Under the pieces are notes generated by a model. It did no database searches. It worked only from the letters and a program-made list of their open reading frames with translations, and was not told where the DNA came from. A stretch of 64,000 bases of DNA from Deltaproteobacteria bacterium (GTDB taxonomy: Bacteria; Bdellovibrionota_C; UBA2361; SZUA-149; JADZAE01), in assembly GCA_020852715.1 (NCBI GenBank), contig JADZAE010000084.1, positions 34,320 through 98,319 on the forward strand, written 5' to 3'. The position numbers were made by a program, and so were the translations under genes. Each line of letters opens with the position of its first letter. Positions within the stretch are counted from its first letter, which is position 1. Below are positions 35,578-44,286 of the stretch, piece after piece.

Positions 35578-35902
35578 GAAAGTTGTCGGGTTTATCTTTC
35601 CTATTCAAACTATCAATTTTAGAAATATTGTTTCACTACTACTTGTTGCCCTTTTTATTTTTGTTTATTGGTTAAGTGGTGGCAGAATAATCCGGGTTAA
35701 TACAAAGCAAATACCCAGCTCAGCTTTTGGAGGCGGTTATTATATCCCTAAAAAAGGCGAAATAACGATTAAAGGGGATATAAAAACGGAGGAAGAGGTT
35801 ACCCCGGCTAGCAAACCCTCATCGACTACCGAAAACAGGGATGCAAATAAAACAAAAAAAGATTTTGAGCAGCTGCAGCAGCGTTTTAATAAGACCAAGT
35901 AA
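35567..35902 (+). CDS. Small single-pass membrane protein of the secretion operon
   Basis: About 111 residues from the ATG at 35567, which has GGGAG upstream and overlaps the stop of the lipoprotein before it by 11 bases. A much longer frame from 35459 runs through that lipoprotein in another phase and is rejected. One transmembrane helix (IVSLLLVALFIFVYWLSGG) near residues 20-38, then a short polar periplasmic tail with Lys, Glu and Gln. No family is recognised. Short bitopic proteins are usual in type IV secretion loci. Confidence 0.6.
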   Translation: MNVRKVVGFIFPIQTINFRNIVSLLLVALFIFVYWLSGGRIIRVNTKQIPSSAFGGGYYIPKKGEITIKGDIKTEEEVTPASKPSSTTENRDANKTKKDFEQLQQRFNKTK

Positions 35903-35917
35903 ACAGTAGATTTTACA

Positions 35918-36577
35918 ATGACGGAAGATCAACAAACATCAAACACGTTGCTCGCTAGCGAGAAGGATGTTCAACATGCTTTTGGGACAGGGAAAAATAG
36001 CGTCCGTGATGATTCTGTATTTGTTCAAGACGGGAAACATGTTCGTTATTATTTTTATCCGACTTGGAGAGCTCAGTTACTAAAGCTAATATATTATTTC
36101 GTTTTTTGTATTGTTTCAATTAAGTGTTCGCAGATGTTTGATAAGTCAATTATTGAAGGAGAATTATTTAGAATTGGCGATACGATTCTTTATTTGCGAT
36201 TACCGATGTTTATTTTTCTGCCTGGCGCGGTTTTGGTAAAAATATTTCTTTTCATTTACAATGCCAAATATATCATTGATGAACGAGGAGTGGAGGCTCA
36301 GATTGGACTAGTGGCGATGAATCTTCGACAACCGCGCTTACGTTATGAGGATATTCGGGGAGTCGAGCCCAGACAAACGCTGTGGGAAAGAATTTTAGGG
36401 ATAGGGTCAGTGCTAATCGGTAGTGCTATGACTGATGATGTAGAAATTACCATGGTTGGAGTAGCGAATCCTCGAGCGATACAGCTTCTCATTGGGGCGG
36501 AACGTGATAAACGACTGAAATTTATTGAACGCACATTAGGTCATAAATCACGCGCTGACATGGTGCTGGGGGATTAA
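35918..36577 (+). CDS. PH-domain (YdbT/DUF304-like) membrane protein
   Basis: 219 residues with two membrane helices (about residues 53-70 and 88-110) followed by a bacterial PH-like domain: AKYIIDERGVEAQIGL, LRYEDIRGVEPRQTLWERILGIGSVLIGS and VEITMVGVANPRAIQLLI. The I-G-x-G-x-[VL] turn and the final strand-helix match the bPH domains of DUF304/YdbS-YdbT proteins. A C-terminal helix follows. It is in the secretion operon 15 bases after the previous gene. Membrane-recruitment or scaffolding is a fair guess, but it has no known counterpart in F. Confidence 0.65.
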   Translation: MTEDQQTSNTLLASEKDVQHAFGTGKNSVRDDSVFVQDGKHVRYYFYPTWRAQLLKLIYYFVFCIVSIKCSQMFDKSIIEGELFRIGDTILYLRLPMFIFLPGAVLVKIFLFIYNAKYIIDERGVEAQIGLVAMNLRQPRLRYEDIRGVEPRQTLWERILGIGSVLIGSAMTDDVEITMVGVANPRAIQLLIGAERDKRLKFIERTLGHKSRADMVLGD

Positions 36578-36580
36578 TCT

Positions 36581-37870
36581 ATGGGTAGACTAATAGCTCC
36601 TTTATTATTTAGCCTTTTATGTTTTCATTTTAATACAGTATTAGCGATAGACAAAGCTGGCTCCGGTATCGACAAGAAAAAGGTTATTCTTTCAGCAGAT
36701 GAGATCGAAAATCTTAAAAAACAGAATGCTACTTTGCTTGAACAAAAAGAAAAACTGCAACAAGCGTTGGAAAAAGAAAAAGAGGAGCATGACCAGTCAG
36801 TGAAGGAGCTGACAGCACAAAAAAAATTGCTAATAGATGAACAGAGGAAAATCATAGAAAACACTATTTCCTTGAGAAAATCATTGGCTAACTTAAGTAA
36901 GGATAGTGGCAATACCTCAGAGAGAGAGCAGCTTTTGTCCAATGAGATATCTAAATTGACAAAAGAGCAGGAAGATTTGATTCAAGAAAGACTTAAGGGG
37001 AAAGAAGATAGGGAAACACTACATAGTCTTGTTATTGCCCATAAGACGTTTAAAAAAACTTTTGCTGAGCAACAGGATCGCTGTTTAAAAATTGATGAAG
37101 ACCTTAGACAATGTTCTCAGTTGAACGAAGATCAAGGCAATCAGTTTTTACGAGAGAAGAATAGTAATATTACCTTAAATGATAAACTTTTAGCTAGCGA
37201 TGCTATGGTTGAAAAGTATCGTAAAGAGTTAATTCAAGCCAATGATATTATAAAAGCGCTGGAAATTGAAAAGCAAAATTATAATTTACTTAAACAGCAA
37301 TACAGTGATTTAGAGAAAAGTTTAACGGAAACAAGAAATTTATTAGTACTTAAAGAAACCGAATTAAAAATTTTGGCGGAGAGCGGGAATATTGCAGGTC
37401 AGTGTAACAATTTTCGTGCGTCTGTAGCTAATCGGCAGTCACGTAACTTTAAGCAGGATAATAATCGAACAAATCAACTTGAGCCCGCGTTTACTGATCA
37501 GGGCAGTAAAAATAAGCAACTTCCAGCTAAGCAGACAATTCTCACAATTATACAAGACGAAGCTTTATTGCGTAGTGGCCCAGGAAATAATTTTGCACCT
37601 GTTTTAAAAGTGCAGAAAGGTAGTCGTTTCGTAGTTCAAAGTCAGCAAGGGAATTTTTATCAAGTGGTGACGGCCAATGGTCAAGGTGCTTTTGTGCAAA
37701 AAGAGTTGGCCACCGTTGGTGTAGAATCAAACTCAAATCAGGACTCTGCCTATAAAACTGAGGCGCCTAAGCCCTCTTCTAACTTCAGTCAGGGTGCTGC
37801 TTTTCAGGATCAATCAGAGGATGCGCAAGCTTTTGAAGCCATCCGCACCGGAGTTAAAAGAGCCCCGTAA
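36581..37870 (+). CDS. Periplasmic coiled-coil protein with SH3b domain
   Basis: 429 residues. Order: a signal peptide (LLFSLLCFHFNTVLA), a long coiled coil (about residues 35-265) rich in Glu, Lys and Gln, a polar linker, and a bacterial SH3 domain (about 320-385) with DEALLRSGPGNNFAPVLKVQKGSRFVVQ and FYQVVTANGQGAFVQKELATV. SH3b domains bind peptidoglycan or protein ligands. The coiled coil could span the periplasm between the machine and the cell wall. It starts 3 bases after the PH-domain gene. A 200-base gap separates it from the propilin-like gene. Confidence 0.75.
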   Translation: MGRLIAPLLFSLLCFHFNTVLAIDKAGSGIDKKKVILSADEIENLKKQNATLLEQKEKLQQALEKEKEEHDQSVKELTAQKKLLIDEQRKIIENTISLRKSLANLSKDSGNTSEREQLLSNEISKLTKEQEDLIQERLKGKEDRETLHSLVIAHKTFKKTFAEQQDRCLKIDEDLRQCSQLNEDQGNQFLREKNSNITLNDKLLASDAMVEKYRKELIQANDIIKALEIEKQNYNLLKQQYSDLEKSLTETRNLLVLKETELKILAESGNIAGQCNNFRASVANRQSRNFKQDNNRTNQLEPAFTDQGSKNKQLPAKQTILTIIQDEALLRSGPGNNFAPVLKVQKGSRFVVQSQQGNFYQVVTANGQGAFVQKELATVGVESNSNQDSAYKTEAPKPSSNFSQGAAFQDQSEDAQAFEAIRTGVKRAP

Positions 37871-38073
37871 TGGCCTAACTAGCTGAAATATCAAGTTTAA
37901 TAGCTTCTATTGCCATCAGTTATTCTCTCTTTCCAAAAGCTTTATTGTAAGTAACACATTCTATTGAACTGCCAATAACAGGAGTAGATTAATAGTGTCG
38001 TCTGGGTATATTACCAGGGCGATGTATTATTGAAGAAGACGCAGTAGGCGTTCTTAAAATTAAGGAGTTAGTT

Positions 38074-38490
38074 ATGAAATCAAATATGTCAACTATAAGA
38101 GAAAGTTATTTAGTGGCATCTTCTTACGTGCACACTAAAATCAGTTTATTAACTTATCATAATGCCAGCAAAGTTTTGCTTGTGGCCGGGGCCGGATTAT
38201 TAGCTGTTGGCTTAAGCCAAATTGCCGTGGCTCAAACAGGTATGGGAGGTAGTGATCAAGAATGGGCTAAGGAAATCCAATTAGCTATGGATGGGGTGTT
38301 CTCAATTATTGAAGGTTCCTTTGGCGCATTAGTTATGGTCGTCTCCGGATTAGCCGCGATTATTGCTGCTGCGATGGGTGCCTACAGAGCGGCTATGGGC
38401 TGCTTAGTTGTAGCGGTAGGTGCTTTCATTTTACGTTCAATGGTCAGATTGTTCTTTGGTGATAAAGTAGACATCGAACAGCGCAACTAA
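38074..38490 (+). CDS. TraA/VirB2-like propilin candidate (copy 2)
   Basis: 138 residues. A leader of about 48 residues ends in hydrophobic LLAVGLSQIAVA with signal-peptidase site before QTGMGG. The mature part of about 90 residues has a polar N-terminus (SDQEWAKEIQ) and two hydrophobic helices joined by GAYRAAMG. F-pilin precursor (TraA) has a 51-residue leader and the same two-helix plan. It is paralogous to the gene at 15951. An intrinsic terminator follows directly, so it closes the secretion operon or forms its own unit, as expected for an abundant subunit. The pilin role is inferred. Confidence 0.6.
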   Translation: MKSNMSTIRESYLVASSYVHTKISLLTYHNASKVLLVAGAGLLAVGLSQIAVAQTGMGGSDQEWAKEIQLAMDGVFSIIEGSFGALVMVVSGLAAIIAAAMGAYRAAMGCLVVAVGAFILRSMVRLFFGDKVDIEQRN

Positions 38491-38511
38491 TCATTTGAAA
38501 CAATACTCATC

Positions 38512-38546
38512 AAAAGGGGGCTTAAATAGCCCCCTTTCAATTTTTT
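38512..38546 (+). terminator. Intrinsic terminator after the propilin-like gene
   Basis: The stem AAAGGGGGC / GCCCCCTTT with loop TTAAATA is followed by CAATTTTTT. It lies 22 bases after the stop codon. The strong GC stem and T-run make this the clearest terminator of the window. Confidence 0.85.
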
Positions 38547-38619
38547 CATCGTGATCTATGTTTACTGGTAAACACGATCAGTGAATATGCTAATGACAAC
38601 GTAGTGAAAAAATAGCAAC

Positions 38620-39270
38620 TCAAGCAGCCTTTTGCAGAGTTTTAACTGAGCTTTCGCCGCTATTTGTATCAACCGATAACCCATCATAAAACCTGCGTAA
38701 TTTTTTGCGAAGCATTAATCGCGATCGATGTAAACGTGATTTTACCGCCGAAACAGAAATATTAAGAATTCTTCCAACCTCTTTGTTCGATAACCCATCA
38801 ATATCACGAAGAACGAATACATTTTTGTATTCATCAGGCAATTTGCTAATAGCTAGCTCAAGAATAGACCTCATTTCTTTGTTAATAACTTCGCTTTCGG
38901 AAAGACAACTAGTAGCATTCTCGCTTTCTTCAGCAAACTCATGATAGGAAGCAATTTCGCAATCCTCCAAGGATACTGCCTGTTCTTGCTTATTCTTTCT
39001 GAGCTTCATAAAGGCGGCGTTTACTGTCACGCGATAAAGCCAGCTTGAAAATTTAGCTTTTCCTTCAAAACTTTTGATTTTCCGATAGACAGTAATAAAT
39101 ACATCCTGAATTACTTCTTCAGCATCTTCTTGGTTACGTGTAAGTCGTATAGCAAGGTTATGAACCTTCGTCTCATATCGCTGAACCAGTTCTTGAAAAC
39201 TACACTCGCATCCTTTGCGAATTCGCTGAATCAAAACTGTATCGGGAAGATTAAAAACTATTATAGACAT
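38620..39270 (-). CDS. ECF-type RNA polymerase sigma factor (RpoE-like)
   Basis: 216 residues with sigma-70 regions 2 and 4. Region 2: FQELVQRYETKVHNLAIRLTRNQEDAEEVIQDVFITVYRKI and FSSWLYRVTVNAAFMKLRK. Region 4: LPDEYKNVFVLRDIDGLSNKEVGRILNISVSAVKSRLHRSR. The C-terminus carries about 25 extra polar residues. No anti-sigma factor gene is next to it, so its control cannot be read from the window. It lies at the end of the secretion locus on the opposite strand and could serve it, which is inference. Confidence 0.92.
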   Translation of the reverse strand: MSIIVFNLPDTVLIQRIRKGCECSFQELVQRYETKVHNLAIRLTRNQEDAEEVIQDVFITVYRKIKSFEGKAKFSSWLYRVTVNAAFMKLRKNKQEQAVSLEDCEIASYHEFAEESENATSCLSESEVINKEMRSILELAISKLPDEYKNVFVLRDIDGLSNKEVGRILNISVSAVKSRLHRSRLMLRKKLRRFYDGLSVDTNSGESSVKTLQKAA

Positions 39271-39597
39271 AACGCTTTCCTTGTTTCTGTAAATTGTTTC
39301 GCACTTAACTTTAAGTGTCGATCACAACCGCCTCGCCACGAAATGGAGAGTAGCTTATGCCTTTAGGGGATGTGTCACGGATTTGTAAAAGTAGTGAAAT
39401 AGTTTTGTATAACCCTAAAAAACTCAGCCAATCTCTTTAGGTGGCCCTCAAAAAATCCCGCCGACTGGTTGGTGATTTTCAAATTCTAAGGTAAGTGGGC
39501 GCGATTTTTTATTTTTTGAGGCTTTCTATAGCCTCGACTGATTTTTTTAGGTTAACCACATCTTTTGAGAATCTAGTTAATTATTGGCCTAATACCG
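39271..39597. other. Intergenic region between sigma factor and trmFO, with repeat copy 2
   Basis: 327 bases on whose minus strand the trmFO gene ends (39598) and the sigma-factor gene begins (39270). The right half is filled by the palindromic repeat at 39414-39551. The left part should contain the sigma-factor promoter. No gene is visible. Confidence 0.45.
39414..39551. repeat. Dispersed palindromic repeat, copy 2 with nested palindrome
   Basis: The ends are CCTAAAAAACTCAGCC and GACTGATTTTTTTAGG as in the other copies. The middle contains about 80 extra bases that are themselves an imperfect inverted pair: CCTCAAAAAATCCCGCC near the left and GGGCGCGATTTTTTATTTTTTGAGG-type text near the right. 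The shared stretch GGCTTTCTATAGCCTCGACTG aligns with GGCTTTCTATCGCTTCGACTG in copy 3. Confidence 0.75.
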
Positions 39598-40947
39598 CTA
39601 ATTTAAAAATTTCCGCTTGAAGTTATTTAAACTAAAAAGAGCTTGTTGGGCGGTATGCTCACGTTTTCCAGCCTTTCCTTTTTTCTTAACGGGAAGCTCG
39701 GCTGACATGTAATTAGTAAAAAGCCCAAAATTAACATTCATTGGCTGAAAATCTTTTCTGTTGGGATCACTAATATAGCCTAAAAGAGAGCCAACCGCTG
39801 TATCCAAGGGAAATGAGACTTGTTCTCGTTCGGCAAGTTTTAGGGCAGCATTTATTCCTGCAACTAACCCCGAAGCAGTTGATTCGACATAGCCTTCAAC
39901 TCCGGTAAGCTGACCGGCAAAATATAGACCCGGGTATTGTTTGCACTCATTGGTTGGCTTAAGAATCTGCGGCGAATTGATAAATGTATTACGATGGACT
40001 GATCCCAACCGAACAAATTCGGCGGCTTCCAAGCCGGGCAACTGCCTAAAGATTTTTAGCTGTTCACCATGACGAAGTTTAGTTTGAAAACCAACCATAC
40101 TCCAAAGCTTGGCATCTTTGTCATCCTGACGTAATTGCACAACGGCATAAGGCCGTTGATTGGTAGTAGGATCAATTAAACCGACGGGTTTCATGGGTCC
40201 AAAGCGCAACGTATCATCACCTCTTTCCAACATGCTTTCAATTGGCATACATCCCTCAAAAGGCTTCAATCCGGCTACGCAATCAGCTTCAATTTCGTCA
40301 TGTCCGCCAAATTTTTCAGCCACTCTTAGCAGCTCAATGAAAGAAGCATATTCGTCCTTGGTTAAAGGAATATTTAAATAATCATCACCATTCTTATCAT
40401 AGCGTGATTGCCTGAAAACCTTGCTCATATTAATCGAATCAGCGTTGATAATTGGGCTGATAGCATCAAAAAAATGCAAATGCTCCATACCAAACATACT
40501 TTGAATACTAGAGGCCAAGGTTTGTGAGCACAATGGACCTGCAGCAACTATTGTAATGTGTTCATCAAGGACGATTGCCGAAACTTCTTCTGTAATCACA
40601 GAAACTAAAGGATGCGAGCGTAGCTTCTCATCAATAAACTTACTAAATAGTTCGCGATCAACTGCTAAAGCCCCACCAGCGGGAACTCTAGTGGCCTCGG
40701 CAGCCATCATGATTAATGAGTCTAATTGCCTTAGCTCTTCCTTCAATAGCCCCGCTGCTTGTGTAATTTCATTTCCTCGCAATGAATTTGAGCAGACCAA
40801 TTCAGCGAAATATTGAGTATGATGGGCTTTTGTATATTGATGAGGACGCATCTCGTAAATTTCTACGTTATAACCTCTGCTAATGAGCTGCCATGCGGCC
40901 TCACTACCGGCTAAACCGCCACCAATTATTTTTACTTTTTTCACCAA
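39598..40947 (-). CDS. trmFO: Methylenetetrahydrofolate-tRNA (uracil-5-)-methyltransferase TrmFO
   Basis: Folate- and FAD-dependent enzyme that makes m5U54 in the T-loop of tRNA. The 449 residues match the family. Visible are KIIGGGLAGSEAAWQLISRG (FAD-binding), YEMRP, the catalytic-cysteine text ELVCSNSLRGNEI near residue 50, PAGGALAVDRE, FEGCMPIE, RPYAVVQLRQDD and GQLTGVEGYVESTASG. TrmFO replaces TrmA in most Gram-positive bacteria, cyanobacteria and alpha- and deltaproteobacteria, which helps exclude typical gammaproteobacteria. It is a single gene between two divergent or unlinked units. Confidence 0.97.
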   Translation of the reverse strand: MVKKVKIIGGGLAGSEAAWQLISRGYNVEIYEMRPHQYTKAHHTQYFAELVCSNSLRGNEITQAAGLLKEELRQLDSLIMMAAEATRVPAGGALAVDRELFSKFIDEKLRSHPLVSVITEEVSAIVLDEHITIVAAGPLCSQTLASSIQSMFGMEHLHFFDAISPIINADSINMSKVFRQSRYDKNGDDYLNIPLTKDEYASFIELLRVAEKFGGHDEIEADCVAGLKPFEGCMPIESMLERGDDTLRFGPMKPVGLIDPTTNQRPYAVVQLRQDDKDAKLWSMVGFQTKLRHGEQLKIFRQLPGLEAAEFVRLGSVHRNTFINSPQILKPTNECKQYPGLYFAGQLTGVEGYVESTASGLVAGINAALKLAEREQVSFPLDTAVGSLLGYISDPNRKDFQPMNVNFGLFTNYMSAELPVKKKGKAGKREHTAQQALFSLNNFKRKFLN

Positions 40948-41039
40948 AATAGCCTCAATTTGAGCAAAACGTATTGAATTGTCCGAGTTTTAGATATAGC
41001 TAATAACATTCTTAAACACAAACAACAGAAGAGTTTATC

Positions 41040-42233
41040 ATGGCTAAAAAAATATACATGCCTCAGTTAAGTGATACGATGTTTGATGGTACTATTGTTG
41101 CCTGGAAGAAGAAAGAAGGCGAACCAGTTAAACGTGGAGATATCCTTGCTGAGGTGGCTACCGATAAAGCGAATTTAGAAATTGAATCTTTTGATGAAGG
41201 CGTTTTATTAAGAATTTGTGCAGAAGTTAATATTAAAGTTTCAGTGGGCAGCGTAATTGCCATTATTGGAGATCAAGGTGAGGATATCTCACAAGAGTCT
41301 GCCGAAGAATCTAAAACAACAGGTAAAAGCGTTACTAAACCTGAAACTCCTCTGTCTACTGTGAATAATTCAGCAAAAAAAATAGATGCTTCCGATTTAG
41401 AGCAAGAAAGGCTTAAAATTTCCCCTCTTGCTCGCAAGCTAGCTGAGGGTAAGGGAGTAGATTTTAGTCAGGTTCAAGGTAGTGGAGAAAACAATCGTAT
41501 TGTGAAGCGCGATATTGAAGCCAAACTAGGCGTTAATGAGACGGTTCTTATTAGCTCAAAAGGAGAAGCTGCCTCTTCCATGCGCCAAACAATTGCACGA
41601 AGAATGCTGGAAAGCAAGTTAACTATTCCTCATTTTTATATGACCACTAAGATAGACGTGGCAAACACATTGGCAGTTATTAAATCTTTAAAAGAAATGC
41701 CTGGCTACACCCGTCTTACATTTAATCACTTGATACTTTTTATCGTGGCTCGCTGCTTACGTGAGTTTCCAAAACTTAATGCGTTTTATGCTGACGATAA
41801 AATTACCCAACAAGAGCAAATAAATTTGGGAGTTGTCGCTTCTTTGCCTGATGGATTATTGATTCCGGTATTAAAAAATGTCGATAAGCTCACATTGGAA
41901 AATGTAGTTGAACAAGCAAGTGCACTGATAGAAAGAGCGAGATCAAATAAGCTTAAGGGAGATGATTTAATTGGTGCGACTTTTAATATCTCAAATGTTG
42001 GCAAGTTTGATATTGAAAGCTTTGCTGCGATTATTTCACCAGGACAGAGTGCGATATTGGCAGTAAGTTCGATATCTGAGGAAGCAGTTGTTGGAAATGG
42101 GAACATCAAAGCAACTTCAGTTATTCGTACAACCTTGTCGGCGGATCATCGATTACTAGATGGATTAGATGCAGCAAAGTTTTTAAGTCGCTTAAAATTC
42201 CTTATAGAAAATCCATTAGTGTTGTGGATCTAA
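41040..42233 (+). CDS. Pyruvate dehydrogenase complex dihydrolipoamide acetyltransferase (E2)
   Basis: 397-residue acyltransferase core of a 2-oxoacid dehydrogenase complex. Order: a lipoyl domain (residues 1-75) with the lipoylated lysine in EVATDKANLEIES, a linker, the peripheral-subunit-binding domain (about 120-155, SPLARKLAEGKGVDFSQVQGSG), and the catalytic domain with the active site in SADHRLLDG near residue 370. The single lipoyl domain and the start MAKKIYMPQLSDTMFDGTIVAW favour PDH over OGDH. Ten bases after it comes the LipB-LipA fusion, which would make and attach its cofactor: a neat functional operon. E1 and E3 genes are not in the window. Confidence 0.9.
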   Translation: MAKKIYMPQLSDTMFDGTIVAWKKKEGEPVKRGDILAEVATDKANLEIESFDEGVLLRICAEVNIKVSVGSVIAIIGDQGEDISQESAEESKTTGKSVTKPETPLSTVNNSAKKIDASDLEQERLKISPLARKLAEGKGVDFSQVQGSGENNRIVKRDIEAKLGVNETVLISSKGEAASSMRQTIARRMLESKLTIPHFYMTTKIDVANTLAVIKSLKEMPGYTRLTFNHLILFIVARCLREFPKLNAFYADDKITQQEQINLGVVASLPDGLLIPVLKNVDKLTLENVVEQASALIERARSNKLKGDDLIGATFNISNVGKFDIESFAAIISPGQSAILAVSSISEEAVVGNGNIKATSVIRTTLSADHRLLDGLDAAKFLSRLKFLIENPLVLWI

Positions 42234-42243
42234 ACGGGTTACT

Positions 42244-43773
42244 ATGGCTAATATAAGCTGGATTGATCTTGGAAAAGAATGTGACTATCAAGCTGTTCTC
42301 GACCAGCAACGGGAAATTCTGCAACAAAAAATTATAGATAAAACTTTTGCCGATACAGTATTTGTCCTTGAGCACAGCCCTGTTTACACCTATGGAACAG
42401 GTAGTCTTAAACAATCTCCTTTGGGATCGCCCGCCCAATCTGTTCCTTGGCATGAGGTATCGCGCGGTGGAGAAGCTACATTTCATGGCCCAGGTCAAAT
42501 AATTATTTATCCAATTGTCGATTTAACCCGTTGTGGCTTTGATCTTAAAGGTTATTTGCGTATCTTGGAGAGCACAATAATCAAAATGTTAAGTTATTTT
42601 GGTATTAGCGCCTATGCCCGAGAAGGGTTAACCGGAGTTTGGATTAATATGCAAAATGATGAACCTCGGAAAATTGCTTCACTGGGCATCGGTGTTAAGA
42701 AGTGGATAAGTTACCACGGTATCGCTTTAAATATCTCGACTGACTTAAAATATTTTCAAGCCATATCTCCTTGTGGACTTGGGGGGGGGATTATGACAAA
42801 CTTGCTTCACGTTTGTGAATTCCTAAATATTCCTTTACCCTCGGAGGAAGAATTAAAAGAGAAAATACGTTTTTTTCTGGAGGCTAATATATCGCCGGTT
42901 ATTGGAAGAAAACCATATTGGATTAGGAATATAGCACCGGGCCATGGTAACTATACGGCTACCCATAGGACAATAACTTCCAATAAATTAGTTACCGTTT
43001 GTGAGGAAGCAAGATGTCCAAATCGCGGAGAATGTTGGGCACATCGAACGGCAACTTTCATGATTATGGGAGAGGTTTGTACCCGAGCATGTGGTTTTTG
43101 TGCCGTTCAGCATGCAAAAAAAGGAGGATTATTACCCCTTGACCCTAAGGAGCCATTATCAGTTGCTGAAGCAGTGCAACAGCTTCAGCTGAAGCATGTT
43201 GTCATTACATCAGTAGATAGGGATGATCTTGCCGATATGGGCGCCGGGCATTTTGCCACCACTGCTAAAGCAATTAAAAAAATAAATCCTCATTGTACGG
43301 TCGAAGTTCTCATTCCTGATTTTCGTGGTGATAATAAGTTGTTGCAAATTTTATTGGCTGACAATTGTATAGACATTCTTGGCCATAACGTTGAAACGGT
43401 TCCTTCTTTACATAAGAAAGTTAGACCAGGCTCAAAAATGACACGGTCATTATTCGTGTTGCAAGCGGCAAAGGAAATAGCTCCTAACATACTGACAAAA
43501 TCAAGTATTATGGTTGGTCTAGGGGAAACCCGGGAAGAGGTGATGGTGACATTAAAATTATTACGAGAGATTGCTTGTGATTTTGTAACAGTAGGCCAGT
43601 ATTTGCAGCCTACATCAGGGCAGTTACCAGTGGAGAAATATTACTTGTTGGAAGAATTCGCCTGGTTTAAAGATCGAGCTTATGAACTGGGTTTTAAGCA
43701 TGTAGAATCCGGGCCACTTGTTCGCAGCTCGTATCATGCGGCAGAGGCAATGGCGAAGGGTAGAAACAATTGA
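42244..43773 (+). CDS. Fused lipoate biosynthesis protein: octanoyltransferase LipB + lipoyl synthase LipA
   Basis: 509 residues carrying two enzymes normally encoded separately. Residues 1-210 are LipB: HEVSRGGEATFHGPGQIIIYPI, the lysine in KIASLGIGVKKW and the acyl-accepting cysteine in SPCGLGGG. Residues 220-509 are LipA: the auxiliary cluster CEEARCPNRGEC near residue 253, the radical-SAM CTRACGFC, LGHNVETV, LGETREEV and the final SSYHA. Octanoyl groups from ACP would be transferred and then sulfurated by one polypeptide. There is no stop or frame change between the domains. The gene lies 10 bases after the PDH E2 gene, its main substrate. Confidence 0.93.
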   Translation: MANISWIDLGKECDYQAVLDQQREILQQKIIDKTFADTVFVLEHSPVYTYGTGSLKQSPLGSPAQSVPWHEVSRGGEATFHGPGQIIIYPIVDLTRCGFDLKGYLRILESTIIKMLSYFGISAYAREGLTGVWINMQNDEPRKIASLGIGVKKWISYHGIALNISTDLKYFQAISPCGLGGGIMTNLLHVCEFLNIPLPSEEELKEKIRFFLEANISPVIGRKPYWIRNIAPGHGNYTATHRTITSNKLVTVCEEARCPNRGECWAHRTATFMIMGEVCTRACGFCAVQHAKKGGLLPLDPKEPLSVAEAVQQLQLKHVVITSVDRDDLADMGAGHFATTAKAIKKINPHCTVEVLIPDFRGDNKLLQILLADNCIDILGHNVETVPSLHKKVRPGSKMTRSLFVLQAAKEIAPNILTKSSIMVGLGETREEVMVTLKLLREIACDFVTVGQYLQPTSGQLPVEKYYLLEEFAWFKDRAYELGFKHVESGPLVRSSYHAAEAMAKGRNN

Positions 43774-43926
43774 TAGAATTTCTCATCTTCGTTCTAGGGA
43801 AAACTTAGCTAATCAGTATTTTACTATTCCCATAATTAGTAGTTGCCTTTTTGTGAGTCCGCTATTACGTTCTTATCCAGGGAAATACTAGAGCGAATGA
43901 ACTTTAACCTAGGAGGCAATTAGACT

Positions 43927-44253
43927 ATGTCAAAGGCAGTAATTGAAATTAATGATAGTGATTTTGAAGCACAGGTTCTCAAAAATGATCTGCTTGTGCT
44001 AGTTGATTTTTGGGCTCCTTGGTGTGCACCTTGTCGCTCTATTGCTCCTACTCTGGAAGAAATTGCTAATGAGCTTTCAGGAAAAATGATTGTAGCAAAA
44101 GTGAACGTTGACCAAAATAAAGAGTATGCAGAGAAATATAGTGTTAAAGGCATTCCTAACCTGATTTTCTTTAAAGGCGGTCAGCCTCAACAACAGATTA
44201 GAGGTCTTATTTCAAAACAAGAAATTCTTGATGTAATAAAAAAGCTACTTTGA
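43927..44253 (+). CDS. trxA: Thioredoxin
   Basis: Cytoplasmic disulfide reductase of 108 residues. The active site is WCAPC (cysteines 33 and 36) instead of the canonical WCGPC; the alanine should shift the redox potential modestly. Other marks are VDFWAPW, the cis-proline region KGIPNLIFFKGG and a C-terminal helix ending KKLL. An AGGAGG lies 10 bases before the ATG. It is transcribed alone and followed by a hairpin terminator and a palindromic repeat. Confidence 0.95.
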   Translation: MSKAVIEINDSDFEAQVLKNDLLVLVDFWAPWCAPCRSIAPTLEEIANELSGKMIVAKVNVDQNKEYAEKYSVKGIPNLIFFKGGQPQQQIRGLISKQEILDVIKKLL

Positions 44254-44260
44254 TTAACCC

Positions 44261-44285
44261 AAAACGGCAGTAGCCGTTTTATTAA
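44261..44285 (+). terminator. Hairpin terminator after trxA
   Basis: AAAACGGC-AGTA-GCCGTTTT is a perfect 8-base-pair hairpin followed by ATTAA, 7 bases after the trxA stop. The tail is T-poor beyond the stem. It also forms the left flank of palindromic repeat copy 3; a degenerate copy of the same hairpin flanks copy 1. Confidence 0.6.
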
Positions 44286-44286
44286 C

